Both the position numbers and the translations under genes were made by a program. Source: Methanoregulaceae archaeon UBA467 (GTDB taxonomy: Archaea; Halobacteriota; Methanomicrobia; Methanomicrobiales; Methanospirillaceae). From it: DNA of 64,000 nt. The DNA is taken from NCBI GenBank assembly GCA_002503825.1, contig DASP01000013.1, forward strand, positions 1 to 64,000, read 5' to 3'. The notes under the pieces are model-generated. The model saw only the letters and a list, made by a program, of their open reading frames with translations, was not told the DNA's origin and did no database searches. Positions within the stretch are counted from its first letter, which is position 1, and each line of letters starts with the position of its first letter. This document shows positions 57,401 through 64,000 of the stretch, one piece after another.

Positions 57401-58448
57401 TATCGTAGGTTTCGGGCTTTTTTATAAGCAGGTATGCGACTTTATCGATTCCGGAAGCGTGTTCAAACGTCAGGGTGAGATCGTGCGCATCCTTTTTATT
57501 ATACTGATACGGCCGGGACATCCCGGCAAGTTCGAGCTGATTATCTCCATTGAGGATGGCAACCGGCCAGAGGGCATAGGTGATGATCTTCTCGTCTGCC
57601 TGGTCGTAGGTGAATGCAGCCATCATGTAGTCGCCGGGAACGGGCTGTGCACCTGATGCAGGATTGGAGAGGTCCAGTGCGTAATTCCTGTTCTCTGTAA
57701 ATGAGGAAAGGTCAACAATATTGTGTGCGAGGGTGTACGAGAGGTTGTCCTTGTCAAAATCACTTGAGTTGATGACCCCCGAGGTGATATAGGTATTAGT
57801 GGATGGAATTATTGCGATAATCCCACGTCCGGTAATAAAATAAATGATATCTGATGAATTGAATAACGCTCCCACACTGCTCTGGTCTGCAGATTCGTTC
57901 ACCTTGTAGACCAGAATATTTCCTGTCGCACCCGGAACCTCGCAGTGGACGGTCGGGACGTTGAGGTTTATATAGGTGTCATAGCCATTCCAGTCCGACC
58001 AGTCGGTTACTGAATCGAGCGGCCCGAGTATCGTGAGTGTGTTTCCGGAACATTCCGCGGTTTGAGAAGAGAATACCCGCCTTAAATTCCTTATATTTGG
58101 TGAGACGAGATGTTTTAAGTCAGAATCGTCACCCGCGGTGCTGAGGAGCTGAACCTGTGACTGTGAAAAATTCATAACGTCAATGCTCTCAACGGAACTG
58201 ACAGACATCTGTTTGAATGTCTGGGCGTGGCTGAGGTCCAGGCGCGCAAAGATAGTATCTGGCGAACCGGTACATATTCCCGGCAGGCAGAAACATAGTA
58301 TCAGGATGAGCAGCATGCATGGGAACAATGAATGTACCTTTATGATGCTGTTTAATCCTGGATTATCGCCTGATTTCGTAAATCGACTTGATAATTGTCT
58401 TTTTTCGGTCATACAATCCATCCCGGCAACTTCTCTCCCTATTGCCAA
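54474..58448 (-). CDS. Giant secreted protein with six PKD domains and membrane anchor
   Basis: Up to 1324 residues. The signal segment is SLFPCMLLILILCFCLPGIC near 40-60; the start may be the ATG at 58448, 58421 or 58412. Residues 60-470 form a methanogen surface domain with GIIAIIPSTNTYITSGVINS and YDIRIDVDMENITGTLDDPV. Six PKD domains follow, spaced over about 475-1085, each with a W-x-F-G-D-G core (CSWNFGDGT, WNWNFGDGT, WAWSFGDGG, WSWNFGDGG, WSWTFGDGL, WYWEFGDGR). A beta domain (FYGNVTILGEPAPAYSTIRG) sits between PKD 1 and 2. A poly-Gly linker, the shared C-terminal module (YAFTGFAYLIQPFAASFDPC), a membrane helix and a basic tail end it. It is probably an adhesin or envelope spacer. Confidence 0.82.
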   Translation of the reverse strand: MAIGREVAGMDCMTEKRQLSSRFTKSGDNPGLNSIIKVHSLFPCMLLILILCFCLPGICTGSPDTIFARLDLSHAQTFKQMSVSSVESIDVMNFSQSQVQLLSTAGDDSDLKHLVSPNIRNLRRVFSSQTAECSGNTLTILGPLDSVTDWSDWNGYDTYINLNVPTVHCEVPGATGNILVYKVNESADQSSVGALFNSSDIIYFITGRGIIAIIPSTNTYITSGVINSSDFDKDNLSYTLAHNIVDLSSFTENRNYALDLSNPASGAQPVPGDYMMAAFTYDQADEKIITYALWPVAILNGDNQLELAGMSRPYQYNKKDAHDLTLTFEHASGIDKVAYLLIKKPETYDIRIDVDMENITGTLDDPVNAGLIGGNPILSGLTSLINPSGINNALTFSILRVGGVPVDPEEGSIVITPGFGSSGYAIGSSYAVVPSASLAGLTNGEYYVYALGTDSDCGIKGFDQSEILIYESPVAEFSAEPQQGPSPLTVQFTDLSTGSPTSCSWNFGDGTVNSTMDNPGHTYTSTGTYTVTLTVNNEYGGSTLQKTGYITVTGVPPLPHAFYGNVTILGEPAPAYSTIRGVVTGGGGSIQTNLPGYYGYPGALSPKLLIQGGITQGSPITFYVNGFMARCRDVSAGTGWQDSYPYNAGTITLLDLNVAEIPLAADFTGSPRSGTAPLSVQFIDNSTGYPTFWNWNFGDGTGNSTQQSPAHVYQSPGTYNVTLTVSNAYGQSTVHKAGYITVSTPGLQADFNGYPQAGFVPLTVQFMDASTGVHNQWAWSFGDGGTSNAANPSHVYQATGTFTVSLTIRDGQGGESTAIKPGYITVSGLPPAPVANFTANITEGMAPLHVRFTDLSGGSPYEWSWNFGDGGTSSLQNPEHIFRDPGNYTVSLTARNVGGSDTETRINYIHVFTYPPVAEFSGSPRNGLAPLTVAFTDLSSGGPDEWSWTFGDGLGSAERDPVHVYGMPGTYTVNLTVSNSMGSDTESKSGYIEVGASPYPVANFTADPVQGYEPLLVYFTDTSLGNPVSWYWEFGDGRTSTDQNPLNLYYNGDYTVKLTVTSATGNSTVIKPAFIRVYRRGGGGGGGGGGSGTFYVGNTTTPTATLTQTPVPTPSGAIPLDANNITTQSVVIVSPDGVASVIIGAGVRPVDGDGQPLTNLLVTPAADGSLPQMPGAPYAFTGFAYLIQPFAASFDPCVTLVMSFTGEQWGALETTDLTIMKYNSGTGTWETLPTTIDPAARTVRATICTGGTYGLFGIITTPVTGTVTETQIPQTTPVSAPFPWMLVIPVVVIIAAVVAAAVYLIGRRSKPPKEEKELFENDLK

Positions 58449-59032
58449 TACACCGCTTCTACAGCCACTGCTCGCAGAATCGCTGGTTTATCCGGAAGAG
58501 TAAATTATATATATCCACGTTGAGGAGTAAATGAATTTAAATCTTTTGTATATTTTTCCTCTAAATTCCATATCGAAGGGTATTATCTGCTCAATATTAT
58601 AACGGAAGGATCTGGAAACATTTTTTTTAGTATAATAATATTATTTTAATTAAATAATAATTATTAATGCTTTGTTATAATCCAAAATTTCTATTAATTC
58701 TGATTATTTTATCCTTTAAATGAATTATAGTTCGATAATATGGGTAAAAGAACCTGGCTGATATCCTGCATGAGATAGTAACCCGGCAAGAAATCAATAA
58801 AGGATCTATACCTAAATCCCCGGTTACGTAATTTTCCGCTTCCCTGGCAGAGTGATGACACTATACGGGAGTGCCAAAACAAAAAAACAGGTACCGGTTC
58901 ATCCTGGTGATTTTGTAACTAATATTGTGGCATGACACGTTTGTCAAACGTCATGAGGACACACGATACGTTCAGAAAAACAATTAATAGGAGTATATCT
59001 TTACTTTACATATCTGGCTACCGGATGATTTT
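58449..59032. other. AT-rich divergent intergenic region
   Basis: About 580 bp, very AT-rich at 58600-58720, no supportable gene. A minus-strand TATA-like element is at 58505-58513 about 60 nt from the 1324-residue gene. The plus-strand gene at 59033 has AT-rich promoter sequence around 58985-59010. Confidence 0.5.
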
Positions 59033-59971
59033 ATGTCGATAAAAAAAGTACATCTTGCATTAACAGTCCTTGCCCTTTTTATTATTGCAGGGATACCCGT
59101 GGTATCTGCACTGACGGTATCGGTTGCACCTGCTGAAATACAGAGGGGTGATACAGTGGAGATCACGCACACTGACCTGCCGGACGGGTCATTATTTACA
59201 ATCCTCATCGGGGGAGTCTTTGAAGTTACACCCGGGGCGGAATTTTCATTTGAAACAAACCAGTTTGTCATGCCGTTTACGCTTAATGACGGTGTAATTT
59301 CAGCGTCGATGCAAAATACACAATACAACGTATTTTCAGTAAAAAGAAACGATACGGAAGCAAGAAAAGTGGGGAATTCGGTCAATGGTTATTTTACCAC
59401 GAGCACTTCAGGGACTATCCCCTCCGGTGAATACGATTACATCAGACTCGGAGGAACCGCTCTTCCGGATGCACTCACGGTTTCTGCTGCCATGAACCTC
59501 ACGGGTGTCAAAACCGGGCCGGAAGATTCGACAATCTCATTTGTCGCCGATGGTATCACTGATGGCACTGTCAAAGTGGATATTATCGTGAATGGTGTGA
59601 AAGCGCTGACCAGGACAATTATTATCGGGTCACCCTCCACACTGACCCCGACACCGACGGTCACATATTCAGGCGGTGGCGGAGGAGGTTCTTATTCCGG
59701 CAGCGTGGTAGTTCCTGCAGTTACATCAACTGTAACCGCGGTTCCTTCCTCTGCCATACCCGAAGATACTGTCATTCCCGAAAGTACGTATATCGCACCG
59801 AAGGAGACAGGGACTTCGGGTTCCGGGCAGGATATACCCGGTACAGTTCAGCAGACTTCTCAAATGAGCCCTCCACCCACGACCACACCGCCGGGAGCGT
59901 TTTTACTTCCTGCTGCAATGGGGTTGGCATTGGCGCTGATTGTGTACAACAGGCGCAAAACCCGCAGTTGA
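59033..59971 (+). CDS. Secreted surface protein with C-terminal anchor
   Basis: 312 residues. Signal peptide KKVHLALTVLALFIIAGIPV with VSA cleavage. Residues 27-200 are beta-rich with VAPAEIQRGDTVEITHTDLP and GTIPSGEYDYIRLGGTALPD. A Gly-rich break (YSGGGGGGSYSGS) and a Ser/Thr/Pro linker then lead to a membrane helix (GAFLLPAAMGLALALIVYNR) with an RRKTRS end. The layout (signal peptide, beta domain, poly-Gly, Thr/Pro linker, anchor) is that of the neighbouring PKD proteins without the PKD units. The function is unknown. The DUF1616 gene follows 10 nt later in the same operon. Confidence 0.65.
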   Translation: MSIKKVHLALTVLALFIIAGIPVVSALTVSVAPAEIQRGDTVEITHTDLPDGSLFTILIGGVFEVTPGAEFSFETNQFVMPFTLNDGVISASMQNTQYNVFSVKRNDTEARKVGNSVNGYFTTSTSGTIPSGEYDYIRLGGTALPDALTVSAAMNLTGVKTGPEDSTISFVADGITDGTVKVDIIVNGVKALTRTIIIGSPSTLTPTPTVTYSGGGGGGSYSGSVVVPAVTSTVTAVPSSAIPEDTVIPESTYIAPKETGTSGSGQDIPGTVQQTSQMSPPPTTTPPGAFLLPAAMGLALALIVYNRRKTRS

Positions 59972-59981
59972 ATGAGCCCGA

Positions 59982-60962
59982 ATGAACGAAAAAACATTTT
60001 TTGATACTATATTACGGGCTTTTAACCCCGGGACATTCCCCGTCGATCTTCTTGTTGCGTATGCCTGGACCGTTCTGGCAGCGGCGTCAGTCTACCTCCC
60101 GGTGATAAACGGGAGTGTTATCAGAATCATTTTTGCACTGCCCATGGTCCTTTTTTTTCCGGGCTATGCCCTGATCGCAGCTTTATTCCCGCAAAAAAGC
60201 GATCTTGACGGGATTGAACGGCTGGCACTGTCATTCGGTCTTTCTATTGCAGTCGTTCCGCTGATCGGTCTGGCGCTGAATTATACCCCTTTTGGAATAC
60301 GACTTGACCCGATCGTTGTCAGCCTCTCGGTATTCACCGTTATTATGGCGGTTATTGCACAGTACAGGCGTTCTGTCGTTCCGGTGGAGGAGCAGTATGT
60401 CGTCCCGTTCAGCAAGATTATCCGTTCGGCTCGTGAGGAGTTTTTTCCTGTCCAGGGGACCAGGGCAGACCGGGTACTCAGTATAATCCTGCTCTGTGCC
60501 ATTATCGGAGCGGTGGCGACTACAGTCTACGTTATTGCCGTCCCCAAGGAAGGTGAGAAATTTACAGAGTTCTACATTCTCGGAGCAGAGGGCAAAGCAG
60601 CGGATTACCCGACTGATATCACGACAGGGAGACCCGAATCAATAATTATCGGTATAGGAAACCATGAATACAGGAATGTTACCTACTGGGTTGATATTCT
60701 TCTCATTGACCAGTCGTTCGACCCGGCGACCAATACCTCGACAATTCTGTCGATGCAGGAAGTATCGAGGTTTCCGGTTACCCTCGGACATAATACCACG
60801 TACCAGGAGAAGCATTCCTTTTCAGTGAACGAAACCGGGTTTAACCAGTTGAAGTTCCTGCTCTATAGCGACGAACCACCGCTACCGGGAACAGATGCTG
60901 CCGGGCGTATCAACCAGAGCTACCGGGACCTTCATCTCTGGATAACCGTTCGTTCCCGGTGA
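59982..60962 (+). CDS. DUF1616 membrane protein
   Basis: 326 residues. The N-terminal half has four hydrophobic segments with the family marks IIFALPMVLFFPGYALIAAL FP-type and LDGIERLALSFGLSIAVVPL. A fifth helix (LSIILLCAIIGAVATTVYVI) leads to an extracellular beta domain with YILGAEGKAADYPTDITTGR. DUF1616 is common in methanogens next to surface-glycan and surface-protein genes; the role is unknown. It is co-transcribed with the secreted protein upstream. Its last 53 nt overlap the 3' end of the opposite gene. Confidence 0.85.
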   Translation: MNEKTFFDTILRAFNPGTFPVDLLVAYAWTVLAAASVYLPVINGSVIRIIFALPMVLFFPGYALIAALFPQKSDLDGIERLALSFGLSIAVVPLIGLALNYTPFGIRLDPIVVSLSVFTVIMAVIAQYRRSVVPVEEQYVVPFSKIIRSAREEFFPVQGTRADRVLSIILLCAIIGAVATTVYVIAVPKEGEKFTEFYILGAEGKAADYPTDITTGRPESIIIGIGNHEYRNVTYWVDILLIDQSFDPATNTSTILSMQEVSRFPVTLGHNTTYQEKHSFSVNETGFNQLKFLLYSDEPPLPGTDAAGRINQSYRDLHLWITVRSR

Positions 60963-61722
60963 TAAAAACCAGTTCGAGGGCCTTTTTCCGGTGATCACCC
61001 GAGATATGGCTGATGCTTACAGGTTTTTGTAATCCCAGTGCAAGCATGCAGGAGATCAGGCTGCAGATGCCGCACGGGTTCATCGTGCAGCATTTCGGGG
61101 ATTCCTGCATAAGGAACCTGCAGCCCGCATAGAGCCGGTAACCTTCAATGCTCGCAATAATTGCATCTCCTTCGCGGAATACCTTCACCTTGTCAGCACT
61201 TTCAATAACGTCCTCGCATACTTCGCGGACAGATGCAAAAACCCCGTCATCTCCTGTCTGCACGGCCAGGCCATGCTTCCCCCTGAGATGATCGATTAGC
61301 GGCAGGGCCGCTGGGACGATGAGTACCCCTGATGCATCGTCCTGCATGTAAAATGAGAAATCGGAACGGATTTGCCCTGGTATTTTATCCGTGAGCGCAA
61401 CGAACTGCCATACGGGTCCGCCCTCGCCGTCAGCCGGAATGAACCACGCATCCCCCCTGACACCAAGGTCTGAACAAAGTCTTGGAATATTTTCAGATGC
61501 TCCGGCTATCATCAGGCCTGTAAATACAGGATCGACCGGGTTTTCGAATGAAAACGTGATGAGAAGTATTCCTCCCATAAAACAGCCCACACCACTCAGG
61601 AAAAGTGTAGCGCTTGTTATATCGGAGCGGTTGGTGACCGTTGCAATAACCAGCAGTATTACTGCAACAACGAGGAATACTATCCCTGACAGTGTATAAT
61701 CAGAAAATTTTCCAGACATCAT
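60910..61722 (-). CDS. Two-helix membrane protein of unknown function
   Basis: 270 residues (Met 61722 or 61719). Two helices near the N-terminus: LSGIVFLVVAVILLVIATVT and ATLFLSGVGCFMGGILLITF. The rest is soluble, with FVALTDKIPGQIRSDFSFYM, VLIVPAALPLIDHLRGKHGL and a Cys-rich stretch (ESPKCCTMNPCGICSLISCM) near residue 215 that could bind metal. I do not recognise the family. Last gene of the MoxR-DUF58 operon; its start overlaps the upstream gene by 4 nt. Its 3' end overlaps the DUF1616 gene tail-to-tail. Confidence 0.65.
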   Translation of the reverse strand: MMSGKFSDYTLSGIVFLVVAVILLVIATVTNRSDITSATLFLSGVGCFMGGILLITFSFENPVDPVFTGLMIAGASENIPRLCSDLGVRGDAWFIPADGEGGPVWQFVALTDKIPGQIRSDFSFYMQDDASGVLIVPAALPLIDHLRGKHGLAVQTGDDGVFASVREVCEDVIESADKVKVFREGDAIIASIEGYRLYAGCRFLMQESPKCCTMNPCGICSLISCMLALGLQKPVSISHISGDHRKKALELVFITGNERLSRDEGPGSSG

Positions 61723-62183
61723 GTTTCTTTTTCCCTGTAACGAATTTTAATACGGTATTCAGCGATTAATAACAGAAAAATCCCGATAACAGCGAGAACT
61801 GCAAGAGCCGACAGCCCTGGAAGGACATGCGATATTTTCAGGACCGGGATACACAGAACAAGAAAGACGACTGAAAAGGCGCAAAAGATGATTTTTCCCA
61901 TGCGGGTACCGGTTTCACCTGATGATGCAGCCATGATTCCCGGTAAAAGAAGTGCTGCAACGCTCCCGAAAACGAGTGAAACGGAAGCGACAACGAATGC
62001 AGCAGGGACCCCGGTACAGAGCAGGTAAAATATATGGATCCCCCTGCGGATAACCAGAACGGCAACAACCAAAAAGAGTAGAAGAAGTCCTGCACCCGCA
62101 GGAAACAGTGATGATCCGTAGATGCCTGCCAGTACGACCGCACAAAAGCCGGCAACAAAGAAGTAAAAAATCGGGCGCTGCAT
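61719..62183 (-). CDS. Small integral membrane protein in the MoxR/DUF58 operon
   Basis: 154 residues, almost entirely hydrophobic, with five likely helices (FYFFVAGFCAVVLAGIYGSS, AGLLLLFLVVAVLVI, VPAAFVVASVSLVFGSVAAL, FCAFSVVFLVLCIPVL and LSALAVLAVIGIFLLLI) and a basic C-terminus (KIRYREKET). No motif is visible. The start shares one base with the DUF58 stop and its stop overlaps the next start, so it is translationally coupled in the operon. Confidence 0.65.
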   Translation of the reverse strand: MQRPIFYFFVAGFCAVVLAGIYGSSLFPAGAGLLLLFLVVAVLVIRRGIHIFYLLCTGVPAAFVVASVSLVFGSVAALLLPGIMAASSGETGTRMGKIIFCAFSVVFLVLCIPVLKISHVLPGLSALAVLAVIGIFLLLIAEYRIKIRYREKET

Positions 62184-63487
62184 CAGCGGATCACCTTTAC
62201 ATCTGATGCACCAAGGCGGGAAATCTTCTCGAACATCCCGGGGCCGGCAGATTCTGAAGGTACCTGGAGAATGACACGGGCATTTATCGAACGGCCCTGC
62301 AGGATAACCGACCTGATATGGCTCAAATCTCCGTTAAACAGGCTGAAGAGATAAATTCCAGTAATTTTTCTTTCGTTTAAAACACCTTTGAACTGGATCT
62401 CGAACCGGGACCGCGGTGCAGCGGGCAGAAAGTGCTGGTATATCTGTGCCAGACCGGAACTAAAGGATTTTTGGTCATGTGAACCAGGATTTTCGCGATT
62501 CCGGAGAAATACTCTGATATGTCCCGGGTCGAGGGTCCGGTACCATGACAACAGCCGTCTCCGGCCACGCAGGGTATCGATGGTTTTCCTGGCTTTGACG
62601 GTTGATTTTTCAAACGGCACAAATTTCAAAAGGTTCGGACCGGAAATAATTAAAAGGGAACATCCACGGTTCTCCCTGACTGCTGCACGCAGTGCATCAT
62701 TCATCCCCCCGATCATCAGGTCATAAGAGCGGGTTGAATATTCAGATGATGCGTCAGGGAGATCGACAACGAGCAGGGGTGGTTCCCCTGCAAGTCCCGA
62801 ATACTCTCTCACAAAGATTTTTCCATGTTTTGCGGTCATTTTCCAGTCAATTGTCCGTGGATCGTCACCTTCAATGTAGTGCCTGAATGAGCGAATGCCA
62901 TATCCATGAATGGGGCTTGCCTTTTCAGTTTCTGTCTCGCCATAACGCCCGGAACCCTCATCATGTTCAAAAATCGCCACCGGCTCGATATGCAGCGCCG
63001 GCCTCCTGAAGGATTCTAGACGGAATTCAATGGCGGAAGTAAAATAATGGTCCCTGATAATGGCACGTACTCCCATGAACATGATGTCCCCGCTTACTAC
63101 CGGTGAGATGGAGTATGATCCGCTGACCGTTGCATTCTCTCCTGGGCCGGATATATTGGCAGAGGCGGTTCCGTTCTGGATTGCAGCACCTGCCGGGATC
63201 AGGTCTTCAAACGTCACGGTACATTCTTCCGGAATGGTGCAGGACCAGGCGGTCCTGACAGGTATCGGTGTCCCCTGCCGAATAATCGTTTTTCCGACAG
63301 ATCTCTCACACGCCACCGACCCTGAAACCAGGGTGATGGTGTGATAAAAGAGGACGGCACGAAAGAACAGGAAAACTGCCAGTGAAAGGAGTATGACCAA
63401 AGCGGGGACGTCATCTGACAGTATTGAATAAAGCCCGAGTCCTGAAATGAGGATGACAATTCCCAGCGAACGCTCCGTCAACTCCAC
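62183..63487 (-). CDS. DUF58-domain protein (MoxR-associated)
   Basis: 434 residues, GTG start (63485-63487). Two N-terminal membrane helices (SLGIVILISGLGLYSIL and ALVILLSLAVFLFFRAVLFY) precede a beta domain. The DUF58 core is IRSFRHYIEGDDPRTIDWKM with TAKHGKIFVREY, followed by a VWA-like segment with LLVVDLPDASSEYSTRSYDL. DUF58 proteins pair with MoxR AAA ATPases, possibly as chaperones for metal insertion or cell-envelope assembly. The MoxR gene lies 3 nt upstream. Confidence 0.88.
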   Translation of the reverse strand: MELTERSLGIVILISGLGLYSILSDDVPALVILLSLAVFLFFRAVLFYHTITLVSGSVACERSVGKTIIRQGTPIPVRTAWSCTIPEECTVTFEDLIPAGAAIQNGTASANISGPGENATVSGSYSISPVVSGDIMFMGVRAIIRDHYFTSAIEFRLESFRRPALHIEPVAIFEHDEGSGRYGETETEKASPIHGYGIRSFRHYIEGDDPRTIDWKMTAKHGKIFVREYSGLAGEPPLLVVDLPDASSEYSTRSYDLMIGGMNDALRAAVRENRGCSLLIISGPNLLKFVPFEKSTVKARKTIDTLRGRRRLLSWYRTLDPGHIRVFLRNRENPGSHDQKSFSSGLAQIYQHFLPAAPRSRFEIQFKGVLNERKITGIYLFSLFNGDLSHIRSVILQGRSINARVILQVPSESAGPGMFEKISRLGASDVKVIR

Positions 63488-63490
63488 TGC

Positions 63491-64000
63491 CTATGGCACC
63501 TCGATAGCCTCAAGTATCTCGTTGATGATCTGGAGCGGAGTGATATCACTAAGGTCCGCCTCTTTTTCAAGGATTATCCTGTGCTGGAGGACCAGGGGTG
63601 CAAGCCATTTTATATCATCAGGGAGGATAAAAGAGCGTTTCTGCATTGCTGCCCTGGCTTTGCACCCGCGTACCATCGCAATAGACGCCCTTGAACTGGC
63701 GCCAAGGTGGACATCACCATGTTTCCGGGTCGCCATAACAATATCCCTGATATAAAAAAGGAGGCGCTCCTCGATGTAGATGGACCGCGAGACGTTTATA
63801 AACCGCTCAATAAGAGTGTTGGTCATCACTGGTTCAAGCGTGGTGTAAAAAGGTTCCCATTCGAGGATTCCCGTATGTTCCCTCCGGATGATCTCGAATT
63901 CTCCCTCTTCATCAAGATGCGTTAATTTCATGCTGAACATGAACCTGTCTTTCTGTGCCTCGATAAGGGGAAATGTCCCTTCAAACTCAAACGGGTTCTG
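63491..64000 (-). CDS. MoxR-family AAA ATPase (C-terminal part, cut by window edge)
   Basis: The frame stays open to base 64000, so at least 169 C-terminal residues are present and the gene begins outside the window. The first visible part, QNPFEFEGTFPLIEAQKDRF, is the MoxR sensor/arginine-finger segment (QNPxExxGTYPLPEAQLDRF). The rest is the lid domain: LLFYIRDIVMATRKHGDVHL, GASSRASIAMVRGCKARAAM and SFILPDDIKWLAPLVLQHRI. Walker motifs lie outside. It heads the MoxR-DUF58-membrane protein operon. Confidence 0.9.
   Translation of the reverse strand, partial: QNPFEFEGTFPLIEAQKDRFMFSMKLTHLDEEGEFEIIRREHTGILEWEPFYTTLEPVMTNTLIERFINVSRSIYIEERLLFYIRDIVMATRKHGDVHLGASSRASIAMVRGCKARAAMQKRSFILPDDIKWLAPLVLQHRIILEKEADLSDITPLQIINEILEAIEVP

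Overview
The window reads as the chromosome of a methanogenic euryarchaeon, most likely of the order Methanomicrobiales. Supporting genes are coenzyme F420 gamma-glutamyl ligase (CofE), an FmdE-family protein, the archaeal termination/RNA-processing nuclease aCPSF1, a proteasome beta subunit, Sec61 beta, archaeal Pelota/NEMF/ABCE1, DUF1922 and large PKD-domain surface proteins. The order-level guess rests on gene content only. Base composition is moderately GC-rich in housekeeping genes. It drops clearly in the first kilobase, in most of the 981-residue surface protein (about 51.0-53.3 kb) and in the intergenic region 58.45-59.03 kb.

Layout. 0.2-3.6 kb: accessory genes (PLD-like protein with zinc ribbons, TerB-like protein, secreted protein) with copies of a dispersed intergenic repeat. 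3.6-7.2 kb: methylthioadenosine salvage pair (deaminase and phosphorylase), nicotinate phosphoribosyltransferase, tRNA-Ala. 7.8-13.5 kb: DUF47/PiT phosphate uptake, endonuclease III, tRNA-Pro, UMP kinase, AmrS-like radical SAM enzyme, Mut7-C protein. 13.7-18.5 kb: overlapping polyphosphate operon of PPK1, a CHAD protein fused to a degenerate phosphoesterase domain, and a stand-alone Ppx-type HD domain. 18.6-20.7 kb: a bacterial-type ruvC-ruvA-ruvB operon. 20.8-26.4 kb: a PEGA/PKD surface protein, then a DtxR-like regulator with a Zn/Mn-type ABC transporter. 26.4-27.5 kb: a decayed HicAB toxin-antitoxin pair. 27.5-36.9 kb: mostly minus-strand genes: membrane protein, Ppx/GppA, MFS transporter, aCPSF1, proteasome beta, four-CBS protein, USP, amidohydrolase, then Sec61 beta (+) and CofE (-).

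37.5-40.5 kb: FmdE-family protein overlapping a second metal-type ABC transporter with an unusual binding protein. 40.6-46.5 kb: small zinc proteins and a ribosome-rescue neighbourhood, with pelota and NEMF/RqcH divergent from an EMC6-like protein and ABCE1. 47.2-48.3 kb: two half-size YeeE/YedE sulfur transporters. 48.4-60 kb: a cell-surface island with three large secreted proteins sharing PKD domains. Two of them also share a C-terminal module, and a truncated duplicate of that tail is present. 60-64 kb: DUF1616 protein facing a MoxR-DUF58-membrane protein operon cut by the window edge.

The most notable points are the polyphosphate operon with its partly dead CHAD fusion, the FmdE plus atypical metal ABC cluster, the dispersed repeat family (full or partial copies near 1.7, 3.1-3.4, 23.1, 26.4, 37.0 and 46.9 kb), a dense array of inverted TGCTGAAGG motifs at 54.0-54.4 kb, and the ribosome-rescue cluster. 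No CRISPR array, rRNA, transposase or replication origin was recognised.
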